NCBI RefSeq assembly: GCF_019056395.1
Contig: NZ_CP077639.1
Location: 212,501 to 276,500, forward strand
DNA length: 64,000 nucleotides
Source of the DNA: Terribacillus sp. DMT04
GTDB taxonomy: Bacteria > Bacillota > Bacilli > Bacillales > Amphibacillaceae
Reading direction: 5' to 3'
In this document: positions 45,165 through 53,196 of the stretch, piece by piece
Numbering within the stretch: the first letter of the stretch is position 1
Layout of the letters: every line of letters starts with the position of its first letter
Made by a program: the position numbers and the translations under genes
The notes under the pieces: generated by a model
Told to the model about the DNA's origin: nothing
Database searches by the model: none
What the model saw: the letters and a program-made list of their open reading frames with translations, nothing else

Positions 45165-45218
45165 AATACCCCTAAACAATATATACTAAGTATATATTGT
45201 TTAGGGGTATTTATTATT
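45165..45218 (+). terminator. 47-bp perfect palindrome, terminator plus PadR-like site
   Basis: Bases 45165-45211 form a perfect palindrome with arms AATACCCCTAAACAA... around a central A, followed by TTATTATTTG. It ends the ATPase transcript. Its centre TATATACT-A-AGTATATA is the same core as the operator at 45275-45299. Confidence 0.85.
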
Positions 45219-45268
45219 TGTATTTTAAAATAACGCGTAAATTATCAGGGGTAATTAAATATTTACGC

Positions 45269-45299
45269 TTTATATTATTATATACTTAGTATATAATAA
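45269..45299 (+). promoter_or_regulatory. Promoter and PadR-type operator of the ABC exporter operon
   Basis: A perfect 25-bp palindrome (45275-45299, core TATATACT-T-AGTATATA) covers a promoter TTTATA (45269-45274)-17 bp-TATAAT (45292-45297). The ATACT/AGTAT half-sites are typical of PadR-family repressors, and a PadR gene ends this operon. AGTAT occupancy would block RNA polymerase. Confidence 0.8.
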
Positions 45300-45329
45300 G
45301 ATGGGTAAAGAACGGGAGGAGTTATTAAT

Positions 45330-46049
45330 ATGATTAAAGTTAACAATCTAACAAAGGAATTTTTACAGGGTCAACAAAGAACTCAAGTACTGAAAGGTGT
45401 TGATTTGAACATTGAAGAAGGAGAATTCGTGGCTATAATGGGACCGAGTGGTTCTGGAAAAAGTACCTTACTTCAATTATTAGGAGGACTTGATGTACCT
45501 ACCAATGGAGACATACAAATTAATCATAAATTTTTAAATAAAATGAAGGAAAAAGAAAGAACGATATTTCGGAGGAAAAAACTAGGATTTGTTTTTCAAA
45601 ATTATCAATTATTGCATACTTTAACTGTGGAAGAAAATATTGCATTCCCTCTCCATGCTGACGGAAAATTGACTAATGAAAAAAGTAAAATGATCCATGA
45701 ATTAATTCAATCTGTAGGATTAAAGGGGCTTAATCGCAAACGAGCTAATCTGCTAAGTGGTGGTCAGCAACAACGTGTAGCTATTGCTAGGTCACTTGTT
45801 AATAACCCGACTGTCTTATTAGCTGATGAACCAACAGGGAATTTAGACAGGGCTAAGGCAGAGGAAATTCTTGGACTATTTTCAAAATTCCATCGTGAAA
45901 ACAAGCAAACCATTGTGATGGTCACACATGATATTTTTGCAGCTGGTTTTGCAGATCGTATCATACTTTTTAGAGACGGGGTTATAGATAAAGTTATATC
46001 TAGGAAGGATAGTGACTATGCTAAATATTTGGCGAATTTCATGGCGTAA
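45330..46049 (+). CDS. ABC transporter ATPase, MacB/LolD type
   Basis: This 239-residue nucleotide-binding subunit has Walker A GPSGSGKSTLLQLLGGL, signature NLLSGGQQQRVAIARS, Walker B VLLADEPTGNLD and the switch histidine in MVTHDIFAAGFADRI. It belongs to the MacB/LolD/FtsE-like family that powers mechanotransmission permeases with FtsX domains. In Firmicutes such systems give resistance to antimicrobial peptides or export peptides. GGGAGGAG precedes the ATG. It overlaps the permease gene by 32 bases. The operon appears to be repressed by its last gene, padR. Confidence 0.93.
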   Translation: MIKVNNLTKEFLQGQQRTQVLKGVDLNIEEGEFVAIMGPSGSGKSTLLQLLGGLDVPTNGDIQINHKFLNKMKEKERTIFRRKKLGFVFQNYQLLHTLTVEENIAFPLHADGKLTNEKSKMIHELIQSVGLKGLNRKRANLLSGGQQQRVAIARSLVNNPTVLLADEPTGNLDRAKAEEILGLFSKFHRENKQTIVMVTHDIFAAGFADRIILFRDGVIDKVISRKDSDYAKYLANFMA

Positions 46050-48480
46050 TATAATACTTAACAAAAAGAGGTTTCTCTTTACACTGCTTGCTATTATACT
46101 AGGGACGTCTTTTGTAACATCTATGCTAATAGCTGATAAAACAACAAATGACGTTTTTGACTATTATGAGCAAATGTATGTAGCCAATGCTGATTATTGG
46201 GTTTTAAGTGATGAACATACCTATTCTGAAGAGATGATTTCGTCTATTCAAAGCGATCCCACTGTTACAGATGCATTGCTTGCCCTTGATAAGCAAGCTT
46301 TCTTTGAGCTAGAAGGCGATCACTCTCTGAATGAAAGATCTGTACGAATTACAGGAGTAAATGATCAAAATAGCCCCTTGCTGAAGCTTCCAGTTATTGA
46401 AGGTAGCTTAGATAATAAAGGAATAATATTACCAGAAGTTATCGCAAACCTTTTAGGAAAAGGGGTTGGAGATACGGTTCGGTTTACCGATATGGGAGAA
46501 GCAAAAGTTTCCGCCATTGTTGAGTATACGCAACTGCTTGCAAGCCCAAGTAATTGGGAAAGTGCTGAATCAACCAGTTTTCGCATTATGGCTCCACTTG
46601 ATATGTTAAGAGAGTGGACAGGAAAAAATGATGAGATTTCCTATATGCGTTTTCAAACCAAAGGTGATGGTGAGGATCTCTTTCACTCATTTCAACAAAA
46701 GTTCCATGGTTCTAGTGTATATATAGAACCCGTTGTTGCAGATGACCTTCAGAGCAACGATATAGGTGGTCTTTATACCTTTTTCTATATAATTGCTGGA
46801 TTGGCGCTATTTATTAGCGGATTTATTGTTTTTAATATGATTTATACAAGCGTTATAGAACGGAAAAAGGAATTTGCAATAATGAAATGCTTAGGATATA
46901 CACAAAGTTCGGTTTCTAAGCTCGTACTTATTGAAATGACACTTTTAGCATTAATCGGTACAGCTATTGGCATTCCACTTGGTATATGGTTTGGAGATAT
47001 GTTTATGCAAGCGCTTCTTAGTGTATTCGAATTTGATATGGTCTACACTTTAAACTGGAAGCTGCCAACGATGATGGCTATCACGATTGGATTGCTATTC
47101 CCTATAGTCTTTTCGCTTTTCCCTATTTACAATGCAGGTAAGACATCAATTTTATTGACATTAAAAAAGGAAAACAATACGAATGCATCATCAAGACAGT
47201 ACATTCTTAGAACTATTGTGGGAGTGGTGCTTCTATGTTTTGTATTTATAAATCACCCTGTTGCTTATGCAGCTGTAATAGTAGGTGTCATTCTTCTATT
47301 TCCTTTACTATTGATGGGTTTAGGTAAAATAACAAAGCCTCTTTTGAAGTTTCTTTTTAATTATTCTGGTACCATGGCTATAAAAAATCTTTTCCAGCAA
47401 ATAAATCGCAATTCAAATACAGCTACTATTCTAGCTATTGGTATATCAGTTATATTATTACTTGGTGCAGTGGTAGAGTCAGCACCTAAAGGGTATGAAA
47501 AAGAAATTAAAAATACGTATGGGGGAGATATGAGAGTTACGTCTGAAGCACCATGGTCTACAGAAGATGTAACAAAACTTCTTTCATATCATGCGGTCAC
47601 AGACGTTAAGTCATTAACTGAAGCTACACCAATTACATGGGAGACAGTTAATGAAGAAAGAAGGCAATTTTCCGTTATTTCGGTAAGTGAAAATGGTCCT
47701 TCATTGTTTGCGGATGTTCGTGAAAAAGATTTGTATAATAAATTAAAACAGAAATCTTCTGTGTTGCTCGGCGAACGAGCCTTTGAAGAATGGGGTGGAA
47801 ATATTGGGCAAAGCATACGAATGAATACCCCCAATGGTGAACAGTATTTTGAAGTTATTGGAGTCGTCAACACATCGCATTATTCTGGATATGTCGCCTT
47901 TATGGACACGACCAATCTTCGTGATGAATTTGGATGGACCAATAGCTTCGATTTGCTACTTACCTTGAACAATCAAGCGAATGATTCCATACGTGATCAG
48001 TTATGGTCTGATTTTGGTGATCATCTATCAAAGGTCCAAACGGCAGAGGATGAAATTGAATCTACTACTTCAGCAATTTCTGGTATGAATGAACTTCTCT
48101 TAGTTATGTTGTTTATATTCATTGGATTAGCTAGTATTGGTACAGTTAATACATTATTGATGAATACTTATGAACGAAAGTTCGAGATTGGAACGATGCG
48201 GGCGCTTGGTTTTACTAAACAACAAATTAGAAACATGATATTAGCTGAAGGTTTGCTCATTGGATTATCAGGAGTTATAGGCGGAATTGCAACTGGTGTA
48301 ATTTTAATTTATGTAACAAGTAAATCTAAACTGATGGAAGGATTTATTTCTTTCCAACTCCCTATTGGTAATATTATATTTGCAATAATTGCTGGAATTT
48401 CTCTAAGTCTCTGTGCAGCCTGGATTTCTAGCAAAACTGCAAGTAAATTGGATATTCAGTCATCACTCAAAGAAGGTTGA
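46018..48480 (+). CDS. FtsX-like ABC permease with two FtsX domains
   Basis: This 820-residue permease has one N-terminal span (FLFTLLAIILGTSFVTSML), a large extracellular domain (about 45-255), three helices of the first FtsX domain (about 260-390), a middle pair near 405-440, a second extracellular domain, and a final FtsX triplet (from about 690, LLVMLFIFIGLASIGTVNTLL). Both FtsX copies carry the ERKxExxxMxxLGxT motif (ERKKEFAIMKCLGYTQ; ERKFEIGTMRALGFTK). This is the usual partner of the ATPase above. ATG 46018 lies 9 bases after AGGAAGG. It probably moves or extracts a hydrophobic or peptide substrate. Confidence 0.92.
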   Translation: MLNIWRISWRNIILNKKRFLFTLLAIILGTSFVTSMLIADKTTNDVFDYYEQMYVANADYWVLSDEHTYSEEMISSIQSDPTVTDALLALDKQAFFELEGDHSLNERSVRITGVNDQNSPLLKLPVIEGSLDNKGIILPEVIANLLGKGVGDTVRFTDMGEAKVSAIVEYTQLLASPSNWESAESTSFRIMAPLDMLREWTGKNDEISYMRFQTKGDGEDLFHSFQQKFHGSSVYIEPVVADDLQSNDIGGLYTFFYIIAGLALFISGFIVFNMIYTSVIERKKEFAIMKCLGYTQSSVSKLVLIEMTLLALIGTAIGIPLGIWFGDMFMQALLSVFEFDMVYTLNWKLPTMMAITIGLLFPIVFSLFPIYNAGKTSILLTLKKENNTNASSRQYILRTIVGVVLLCFVFINHPVAYAAVIVGVILLFPLLLMGLGKITKPLLKFLFNYSGTMAIKNLFQQINRNSNTATILAIGISVILLLGAVVESAPKGYEKEIKNTYGGDMRVTSEAPWSTEDVTKLLSYHAVTDVKSLTEATPITWETVNEERRQFSVISVSENGPSLFADVREKDLYNKLKQKSSVLLGERAFEEWGGNIGQSIRMNTPNGEQYFEVIGVVNTSHYSGYVAFMDTTNLRDEFGWTNSFDLLLTLNNQANDSIRDQLWSDFGDHLSKVQTAEDEIESTTSAISGMNELLLVMLFIFIGLASIGTVNTLLMNTYERKFEIGTMRALGFTKQQIRNMILAEGLLIGLSGVIGGIATGVILIYVTSKSKLMEGFISFQLPIGNIIFAIIAGISLSLCAAWISSKTASKLDIQSSLKEG

Positions 48481-48484
48481 TAAA

Positions 48485-48991
48485 TTGTCAGTAAAATATG
48501 GGATTTTAACGTTATTATTCCTGCAGAAACATCATGGATACGAATTGAAATTAGAATTAGATTCCCTTCTTGGAATTAAAGGTAAAATTAATCCTGGTCA
48601 GATATATACCACTCTCGATCGTCTAATCCGTGACCAACTTGTCTCATTCGTAGGAATGGATGACCAAGAAAGAAAACTTTATAAAATAAATACAGAAGGT
48701 AAAAATGAGTTGGAAAATTGGTTGTTAGAACCTGTACCTTATCATTCTACTAAAGACGACTTCCATTTAAAATGGAGCTGTGCTCGTAACATTTGTTTTA
48801 AACAGGAAAAGAAAATGCTTGATCAGCAAAAAGCAATGATAATGAAAGATGTCATGGAATTGACTAAATTAAAAACTGAATTTCTTCTTCAAGGTGACGA
48901 GAATAGGTATTTATTAATCACTGGTACACTCTTGCATTTAGAAGCAGATTTAAACTGGATTAATCAAGTTGAAAATCGAAATCGATCATAA
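48485..48991 (+). CDS. PadR-family transcriptional repressor
   Basis: This 168-residue regulator has an N-terminal winged helix (YGILTLLFLQKHHGYELKLEL, then INPGQIYTTLDRLIRDQLVS and the wing RKLYKINTEGKNEL). A C-terminal helical dimerisation part follows (PadR class with Vir_act_alpha_C). TTG at 48485, 4 bp after the permease stop, is chosen: GAAGG lies upstream and the conserved start VKYGIL follows. Ligand-controlled PadR proteins repress the exporter they lie with; the palindromes at 45188 and 45287 are likely targets. Confidence 0.88.
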   Translation: MSVKYGILTLLFLQKHHGYELKLELDSLLGIKGKINPGQIYTTLDRLIRDQLVSFVGMDDQERKLYKINTEGKNELENWLLEPVPYHSTKDDFHLKWSCARNICFKQEKKMLDQQKAMIMKDVMELTKLKTEFLLQGDENRYLLITGTLLHLEADLNWINQVENRNRS

Positions 48992-48997
48992 TTCTAG

Positions 48998-49030
48998 GCA
49001 AAGGTTTTCTCTTTTTAAAAACCTTTGCTA
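48998..49030 (+). terminator. Hairpin after padR
   Basis: GCAAAGGTTTT pairs with AAAACCTTTGC. A good T run is missing after it, so termination may be weak. Confidence 0.55.
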
Positions 49031-49140
49031 CTATTCATGTTCAAATTTTATGCAGTGCAATGTTTAAATAAGTTAAAAGTGACCTTAAGTAATCTTTTAT
49101 ACTGTTATTAGACTTTTACGAATAAAGGGGGAATCCTATT

Positions 49141-49290
49141 TTGAAGAAAGACGATATTATTATTTATGCTTGCGTTATTATTGGGGCAGGAGTAGGTTTA
49201 CTATTTGATAATGCTTTTCCTGGGGTGCTAATTGGTTTAGGAATTGGCTACGTATTTAAAATCCTATTTTTTAATAATAGAAATAAATAA
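49141..49290 (+). CDS. Tiny two-helix membrane protein
   Basis: This 49-residue protein starts with TTG (MKKDDIIIYACVIIGAGVGL) and has two hydrophobic, glycine-rich segments separated by FDNAFPG, ending in a lysine/asparagine tail. AGGGGG lies 9 bases upstream of TTG 49141. The GxGxGxG spacing suggests helix packing in the membrane. No family recognised. It is transposon cargo, between padR and a decayed gene. It could be a companion of the exporter. Confidence 0.65.
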   Translation: MKKDDIIIYACVIIGAGVGLLFDNAFPGVLIGLGIGYVFKILFFNNRNK

Positions 49291-49337
49291 GGAATTAGGT
49301 ATTAGATTGTTTCCTATTAACGAATTAAAAAGTTGAG

Positions 49338-49639
49338 CGGTGTATCAGTTAGTACTAGAAAAACTTCCAAATATGGATAGTAGTGATTCAGATTCCTTAG
49401 AGTAGATTGCTAGAGTAGGCCAAATTAAAAAATATATGCACCTTGGTCATAGTAATACACGTATACAAAATATTATTAAGAGAATGGATGTAAAAAAGTT
49501 ATGATTTTAATGACGAAGATGCATTTTTAAATAAACTTTGGGATATTAGAATGTCACCCGAGAGTCAAAAAATATAACCTGTATCCAATTGATCAAGAGG
49601 TTCTTAACTTTATGGATTATCTCGATAATAAATTTTAGC
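49338..49639 (+). pseudogene. Decayed gene remnant in the Tn7-like cargo
   Basis: Three frames read as one protein-like sequence. The first runs from about 49338 (VYQLVLEKLPNMDSSDSDS), has one in-frame stop, and goes on as IARVGQIKKYMHLGHSNTRI. The second continues with SYDFNDEDAFLNKLWDIRMS. The third ends with LYPIDQEVLNFMDYLDNKF at 49639. One nonsense change and two frameshifts are needed. The original function is not recognised. Confidence 0.5.
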
Positions 49640-49671
49640 CTTTGAACACAATTGTTCATGAGGAGGAAAAG

Positions 49672-50328
49672 ATGGGAACAGATATTTTAATTTATTTGGG
49701 CGGCTTAGCTCTTTTAGATACATTAAGCCCTACAATAATTGGTGTTACGTTATTTCTGATTTTAACAGATAATAAAAATTTAACATCAAGATTATTGACA
49801 TATCTATTTACGGTTGTGCTATTGTATTTTTCATTAGGTATAATAATGATGTTAGGCTTAAATTATATTATTGAAGCATTCTCAAATATTTTTCAAAATA
49901 AAATATTTAGCTGGGTTGTCTTTATTATAGGGGGGATCTTATTTACGGCTAGTTTTTTTATTCCCGAAAATAAAAAAAGTAATATTCCAAAGCCTAAAAC
50001 TCAAAGCGTATTATCAATTATATTTATTGGTATTACTACTTTTTTCATTGAGGCTGGTACAGCCTTACCGTATTTTGCCGCAATTGGTTTATTAACTACA
50101 ATTGATATACCTTTTTATCAATGGATTCCAATTATAGCCGCATACAATATTATTATGATTCTGCCAGCACTGCTTATCTTCTTTGGATATAAATTGTTTG
50201 GAAAGTGGATAAATTCCACTTTAGTTAATCTTCGGAATAAAATATCAAGCAGTTCAAATTCAGCCCTATCTTGGATAATGTGTATAGTTGGGTTGATATT
50301 AATATTTTACACCATAGATTATCTATAA
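49672..50328 (+). CDS. GAP-family membrane protein
   Basis: This 218-residue protein has about six membrane helices (GGLALLDTLSPTIIGVTLFL at the start; a final helix near 200-215). It resembles the GAP/Sap family (LysE-like fold), whose mycobacterial members support glycolipid or lipid export. AGGAGG lies 5 bases before ATG 49672, which decides the start. The conserved DTLSP near the N terminus and FFIEAGTALPYFAAIG in the middle match the repeated motif of this family. It is the last intact cargo gene. Substrate unknown. Confidence 0.75.
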   Translation: MGTDILIYLGGLALLDTLSPTIIGVTLFLILTDNKNLTSRLLTYLFTVVLLYFSLGIIMMLGLNYIIEAFSNIFQNKIFSWVVFIIGGILFTASFFIPENKKSNIPKPKTQSVLSIIFIGITTFFIEAGTALPYFAAIGLLTTIDIPFYQWIPIIAAYNIIMILPALLIFFGYKLFGKWINSTLVNLRNKISSSSNSALSWIMCIVGLILIFYTIDYL

Positions 50329-50614
50329 TTAGTCTTGAGAATATATTATTAAATCAAAAGATATTCAGATTGTAACTAAAAATGCTGGCCGGGAATGGTA
50401 ATTAAGACTTTCAATTTTTATTTTCCCTACTTCTAAAAAGGTCGGTATCCACTGTTAAATAGCCAGTATCCCGACCGGCAGAGTATTCGGGTAGAATAGC
50501 AGGAATTACCCAATGCCAATTCTGTTGGTTTCCAATATTAGCCCAATCGGTTTTTGAGGAAAACCCCTTTAATGATCCTATAATTGAAAAATGTAGGTTT
50601 ATGATGTGTTTTTG

Positions 50615-50759
50615 ATCAAACTTTTTTATAAAAAACATATAATACTATACAAATAATAACCCCGTTTTGATCAATCTTTTTTCAAAACGGCTTTTATTTA
50701 TTTAACACAAAATGCGTGTTAGTGAGATAATTTTAATCAAACTTTATTCCAAACCAACA
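50615..50759 (-). repeat. Left end with three spaced TnsB-binding repeats
   Basis: Three units in inverted orientation relative to the right end: near 50617 (TTTGATCAAACTTTTTTATA), near 50668 (TTGATCAATCTTTTTTCAAA) and near 50733 (TTAATCAAACTTTATTCCAA). The end is ACA at 50757-50759. Three spaced sites over about 145 bp match the left-end plan of Tn7. Confidence 0.88.
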
Positions 50760-50809
50760 ACTACATTTATGTTTCAGCCTATAATAAAGTTGTTTAAATA
50801 TGGAAGTTT

Positions 50810-50853
50810 AAAATCCATTTGCTTATAATTGATATAAGCAAATGGATTTTTTT
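50810..50853 (+). terminator. Strong terminator, probably the original glmS terminator
   Basis: AAATCCATTTGCTTAT pairs perfectly with ATAAGCAAATGGATTT, followed by seven T residues. It lies 46 bp outside the transposon. Removing the transposon and one target copy would put it about 75 bp after the glmS stop. Confidence 0.85.
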
Positions 50854-51048
50854 GTGAAGAACAATTTATTACATAATATTGGTTTACATGGTTTTTTACA
50901 AACATATTAGCTGATAGGTGAGCTTATTTCAAATCGGAGTTTAGGTATAACAAGTAGTGGTCCAAATAAAAAGAACTATGGTTGAAAGAAACTAACAACT
51001 AATACTTTTAACTGATTGAAGTAATTAAAATGAAGAAGGATGGGCTAT

Positions 51049-53190
51049 ATGTATATTTCTCAACTAGAGATTACAAATTTTAGGAACTTCAATAATGCCG
51101 TATTTAAGTTTAAACAAGGAATAAACACATTAATTGGTGAAAATAGTTCCGGAAAATCTAATGCGCTATATGCAATTCGACTGCTTTTAGATGAAAGTTT
51201 ACCTATTAACGCGACAAAACTTTTGGAACAAGATTTTAATCAAAATATTACTGAATGGAAAGGGCATTGGATAGTTTTAAAACTTACTTTTAAAGATTTG
51301 GACGTTAGTGAAGCAGCAAGCTTTCTGGCTCACCATTCACAAGATGTCAGAGCTGATGAAGAATCGGTTGGGACATATGCATTGTATTATCGTCCGAATA
51401 AATCAGTGAGAAATAAGTTATATGAGTTTACTAAAAGGCTTGAGAAACTTCAACAAACTGGTGAAGATATCACAGAAGTAAAAAGTGATCTTAAGCTTTT
51501 TTTAAAGGAGATTACCTTAAAAGATTATGAAAGTGTATTTACATGCAGAATAAATGCAGATTTTAATGATGAGCAACAATATAAAGACTTAGTTGGAGAT
51601 TTTGAAAATGGAATTTTTCCGAACCCTGAAGAGGACAATAATCTTGCTCTTGGCAATATCTCCCCACATATTACGTTGATAAAAAAAGAGATTTCATGCA
51701 CTTTTGTTAAGGCACTTAGAAATGTTATAGCGGAATTAAAGCAAAAGAAGAGTAGCCCTTTATTACAACTCTTGCGAGGAACAACTAAAGATATTGAAAT
51801 TATAGAAGCAGAAAAGATAAAAAAACAAGTACAAGATTTGAATAGTGATATAAGCGAATTAGATGAAATAAGTTTATTAACAAATAAAATAAAAGCTTCT
51901 TTAAATAGAACTTTAGGATATACATATTCGCCTAATGTAAATATTAAATCTGAATTACCAGAGGAAGTTGAGACATTACTCCAATCCTTAACATTATGGG
52001 TTGGGGATGATTCTAATAGTAACCAAGGAAAATTAGATGATTTGAGTTTAGGTGGTGCAAATTTAATTTATATCACTTTAAAGTTATTAGAGTATGAATT
52101 TTATCAAGATCAAGAAGAAAAAGCAGCACATTTCCTATTAATTGAGGAACCAGAGGCTCATATTCATACACATGTGCAAAAGACATTGTTTGAAAAATAT
52201 CATTTTGAAAATACACAAGTAATTATAACTACACATTCAACTCATATTTCTTCTGCAAGTAAAATAGATTCGATGAATATATTAATAAAAGAAAAGGGCT
52301 ATACACAAGTTTGTCAGCCTAGTAACGGATTGGATTCAGACACTTGCAAAAGAATTGAAAGGTACTTAGATGCAACAAGGTCAAATTTATTATTTGCTAA
52401 AGGTGTAATTTTAGTTGAAGGTGATGCAGAGCTTATATTAATTCCAGCTATGTTTAAAGCTGTTTTTGGACTCAATCTTGATGAAATAGGTGTAAGTGTA
52501 ATCAATATGAGTAGTACCGTTTTTGAACATGTTGCAAGCTTATTTGATGACATAAGAATTCATAGGAAATGTGCTATTATAACAGATCTTGATAAATCAA
52601 TAGAAGTGCTGCCATACAATCCGGATGATGACACTAAAGAGCAGAAGAAAATGAGAGATTCACAAACTGCAGGTCAAGAAAGGGCGGACGCTTTAAATAA
52701 AAGATATCGAGATAACATTTGGTTAGATACTTTTTATGCGCGACATACATTTGAAATTGACTTTACGTTAAATTCAAATGTTTATGAAATAAGAACGGTT
52801 TTACCAAAGATTTACAATCGTCAATTTGATATTGATAATTCTATCGTTAAGCTGTGTTCAAAAGATAAAGTAAGTGTTGGGAAGGAAGCGCTGAGACTTG
52901 CTAATAAGGAAGGTAAAGGATGGTTTGCTTTATTAGTTTCAGAAACTCTTTCTTTTGAAACGTATATTCCTCAATATATTTTAAATGCAATAGCATTTAC
53001 CTCTGCACATATAACAGAAGAACATTTAAGTGCAATGGCGAAGTATAGAATAAGGAAACTCTATAAGAAAAAGTATTGTAACCTTGATGAAAAGAACTTT
53101 GAACAATTAACTGATCTATTAAGTAGAGATAGTGAAGAAGACAAAGAAGATGCATTAATCATATTAACGAAACTTCTAGGAGTGAACTAG
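51049..53190 (+). CDS. gajA: OLD-family nuclease, Gabija GajA-like (ATPase + TOPRIM)
   Basis: This 713-residue protein is a class 2 OLD nuclease. The ATPase half starts with ISQLEITNFRNFNNAVF and Walker A INTLIGENSSGKSNALYAIR (about 35). It has signature-like LSLGGANLIYITLKLLEYE and Walker B HFLLIEEPEAHIHTHVQ, then ITTHSTHISSA. The C-terminal TOPRIM domain has the Glu in GVILVEGDAELILIPA (about 456) and the acidic pair in CAIITDLDKSIEV (about 515). GajA senses phage interference and nicks DNA. It is longer than the reference GajA (about 580). The ATG at 51049 has AAGAAGGA 8 bases upstream; ATG 51040 does not. It is followed by a UvrD-like gene, the Gabija pair. Confidence 0.85.
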   Translation: MYISQLEITNFRNFNNAVFKFKQGINTLIGENSSGKSNALYAIRLLLDESLPINATKLLEQDFNQNITEWKGHWIVLKLTFKDLDVSEAASFLAHHSQDVRADEESVGTYALYYRPNKSVRNKLYEFTKRLEKLQQTGEDITEVKSDLKLFLKEITLKDYESVFTCRINADFNDEQQYKDLVGDFENGIFPNPEEDNNLALGNISPHITLIKKEISCTFVKALRNVIAELKQKKSSPLLQLLRGTTKDIEIIEAEKIKKQVQDLNSDISELDEISLLTNKIKASLNRTLGYTYSPNVNIKSELPEEVETLLQSLTLWVGDDSNSNQGKLDDLSLGGANLIYITLKLLEYEFYQDQEEKAAHFLLIEEPEAHIHTHVQKTLFEKYHFENTQVIITTHSTHISSASKIDSMNILIKEKGYTQVCQPSNGLDSDTCKRIERYLDATRSNLLFAKGVILVEGDAELILIPAMFKAVFGLNLDEIGVSVINMSSTVFEHVASLFDDIRIHRKCAIITDLDKSIEVLPYNPDDDTKEQKKMRDSQTAGQERADALNKRYRDNIWLDTFYARHTFEIDFTLNSNVYEIRTVLPKIYNRQFDIDNSIVKLCSKDKVSVGKEALRLANKEGKGWFALLVSETLSFETYIPQYILNAIAFTSAHITEEHLSAMAKYRIRKLYKKKYCNLDEKNFEQLTDLLSRDSEEDKEDALIILTKLLGVN

Positions 53191-53196
53191 CTGAAA

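Larger units (their letters stand above)
34183..50759 (+). mobile_element. Tn7-like transposon at attTn7
   Basis: A 16,577-bp element begins TGTGGC-TTTGAAATAAAGTTT and ends with the inverted form of TGTTGGTTTGGAATAAAGTTT. ACTAC flanks it on both sides. Its first base lies 25 bp after the glmS stop codon, as for Tn7, and the tnsA end faces glmS, also as for Tn7. All five genes tnsABCDE are present and open. Cargo (42493-50328): a frameshifted SMC-like ATPase, a PadR-regulated ABC exporter, a tiny membrane protein, a decayed gene and a GAP-family protein. The element is clearly richer in A+T than glmS. Confidence 0.96.

Noticed and set aside
50411-50638. Leftward 75-residue frame at the left end of the transposon (contains NWHWVIPAILPEYSAGRD)
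   Set aside because: The middle looks protein-like and may be a gene remnant, but it starts inside a TnsB-binding repeat, has no ribosome binding site and matches nothing I recognise.
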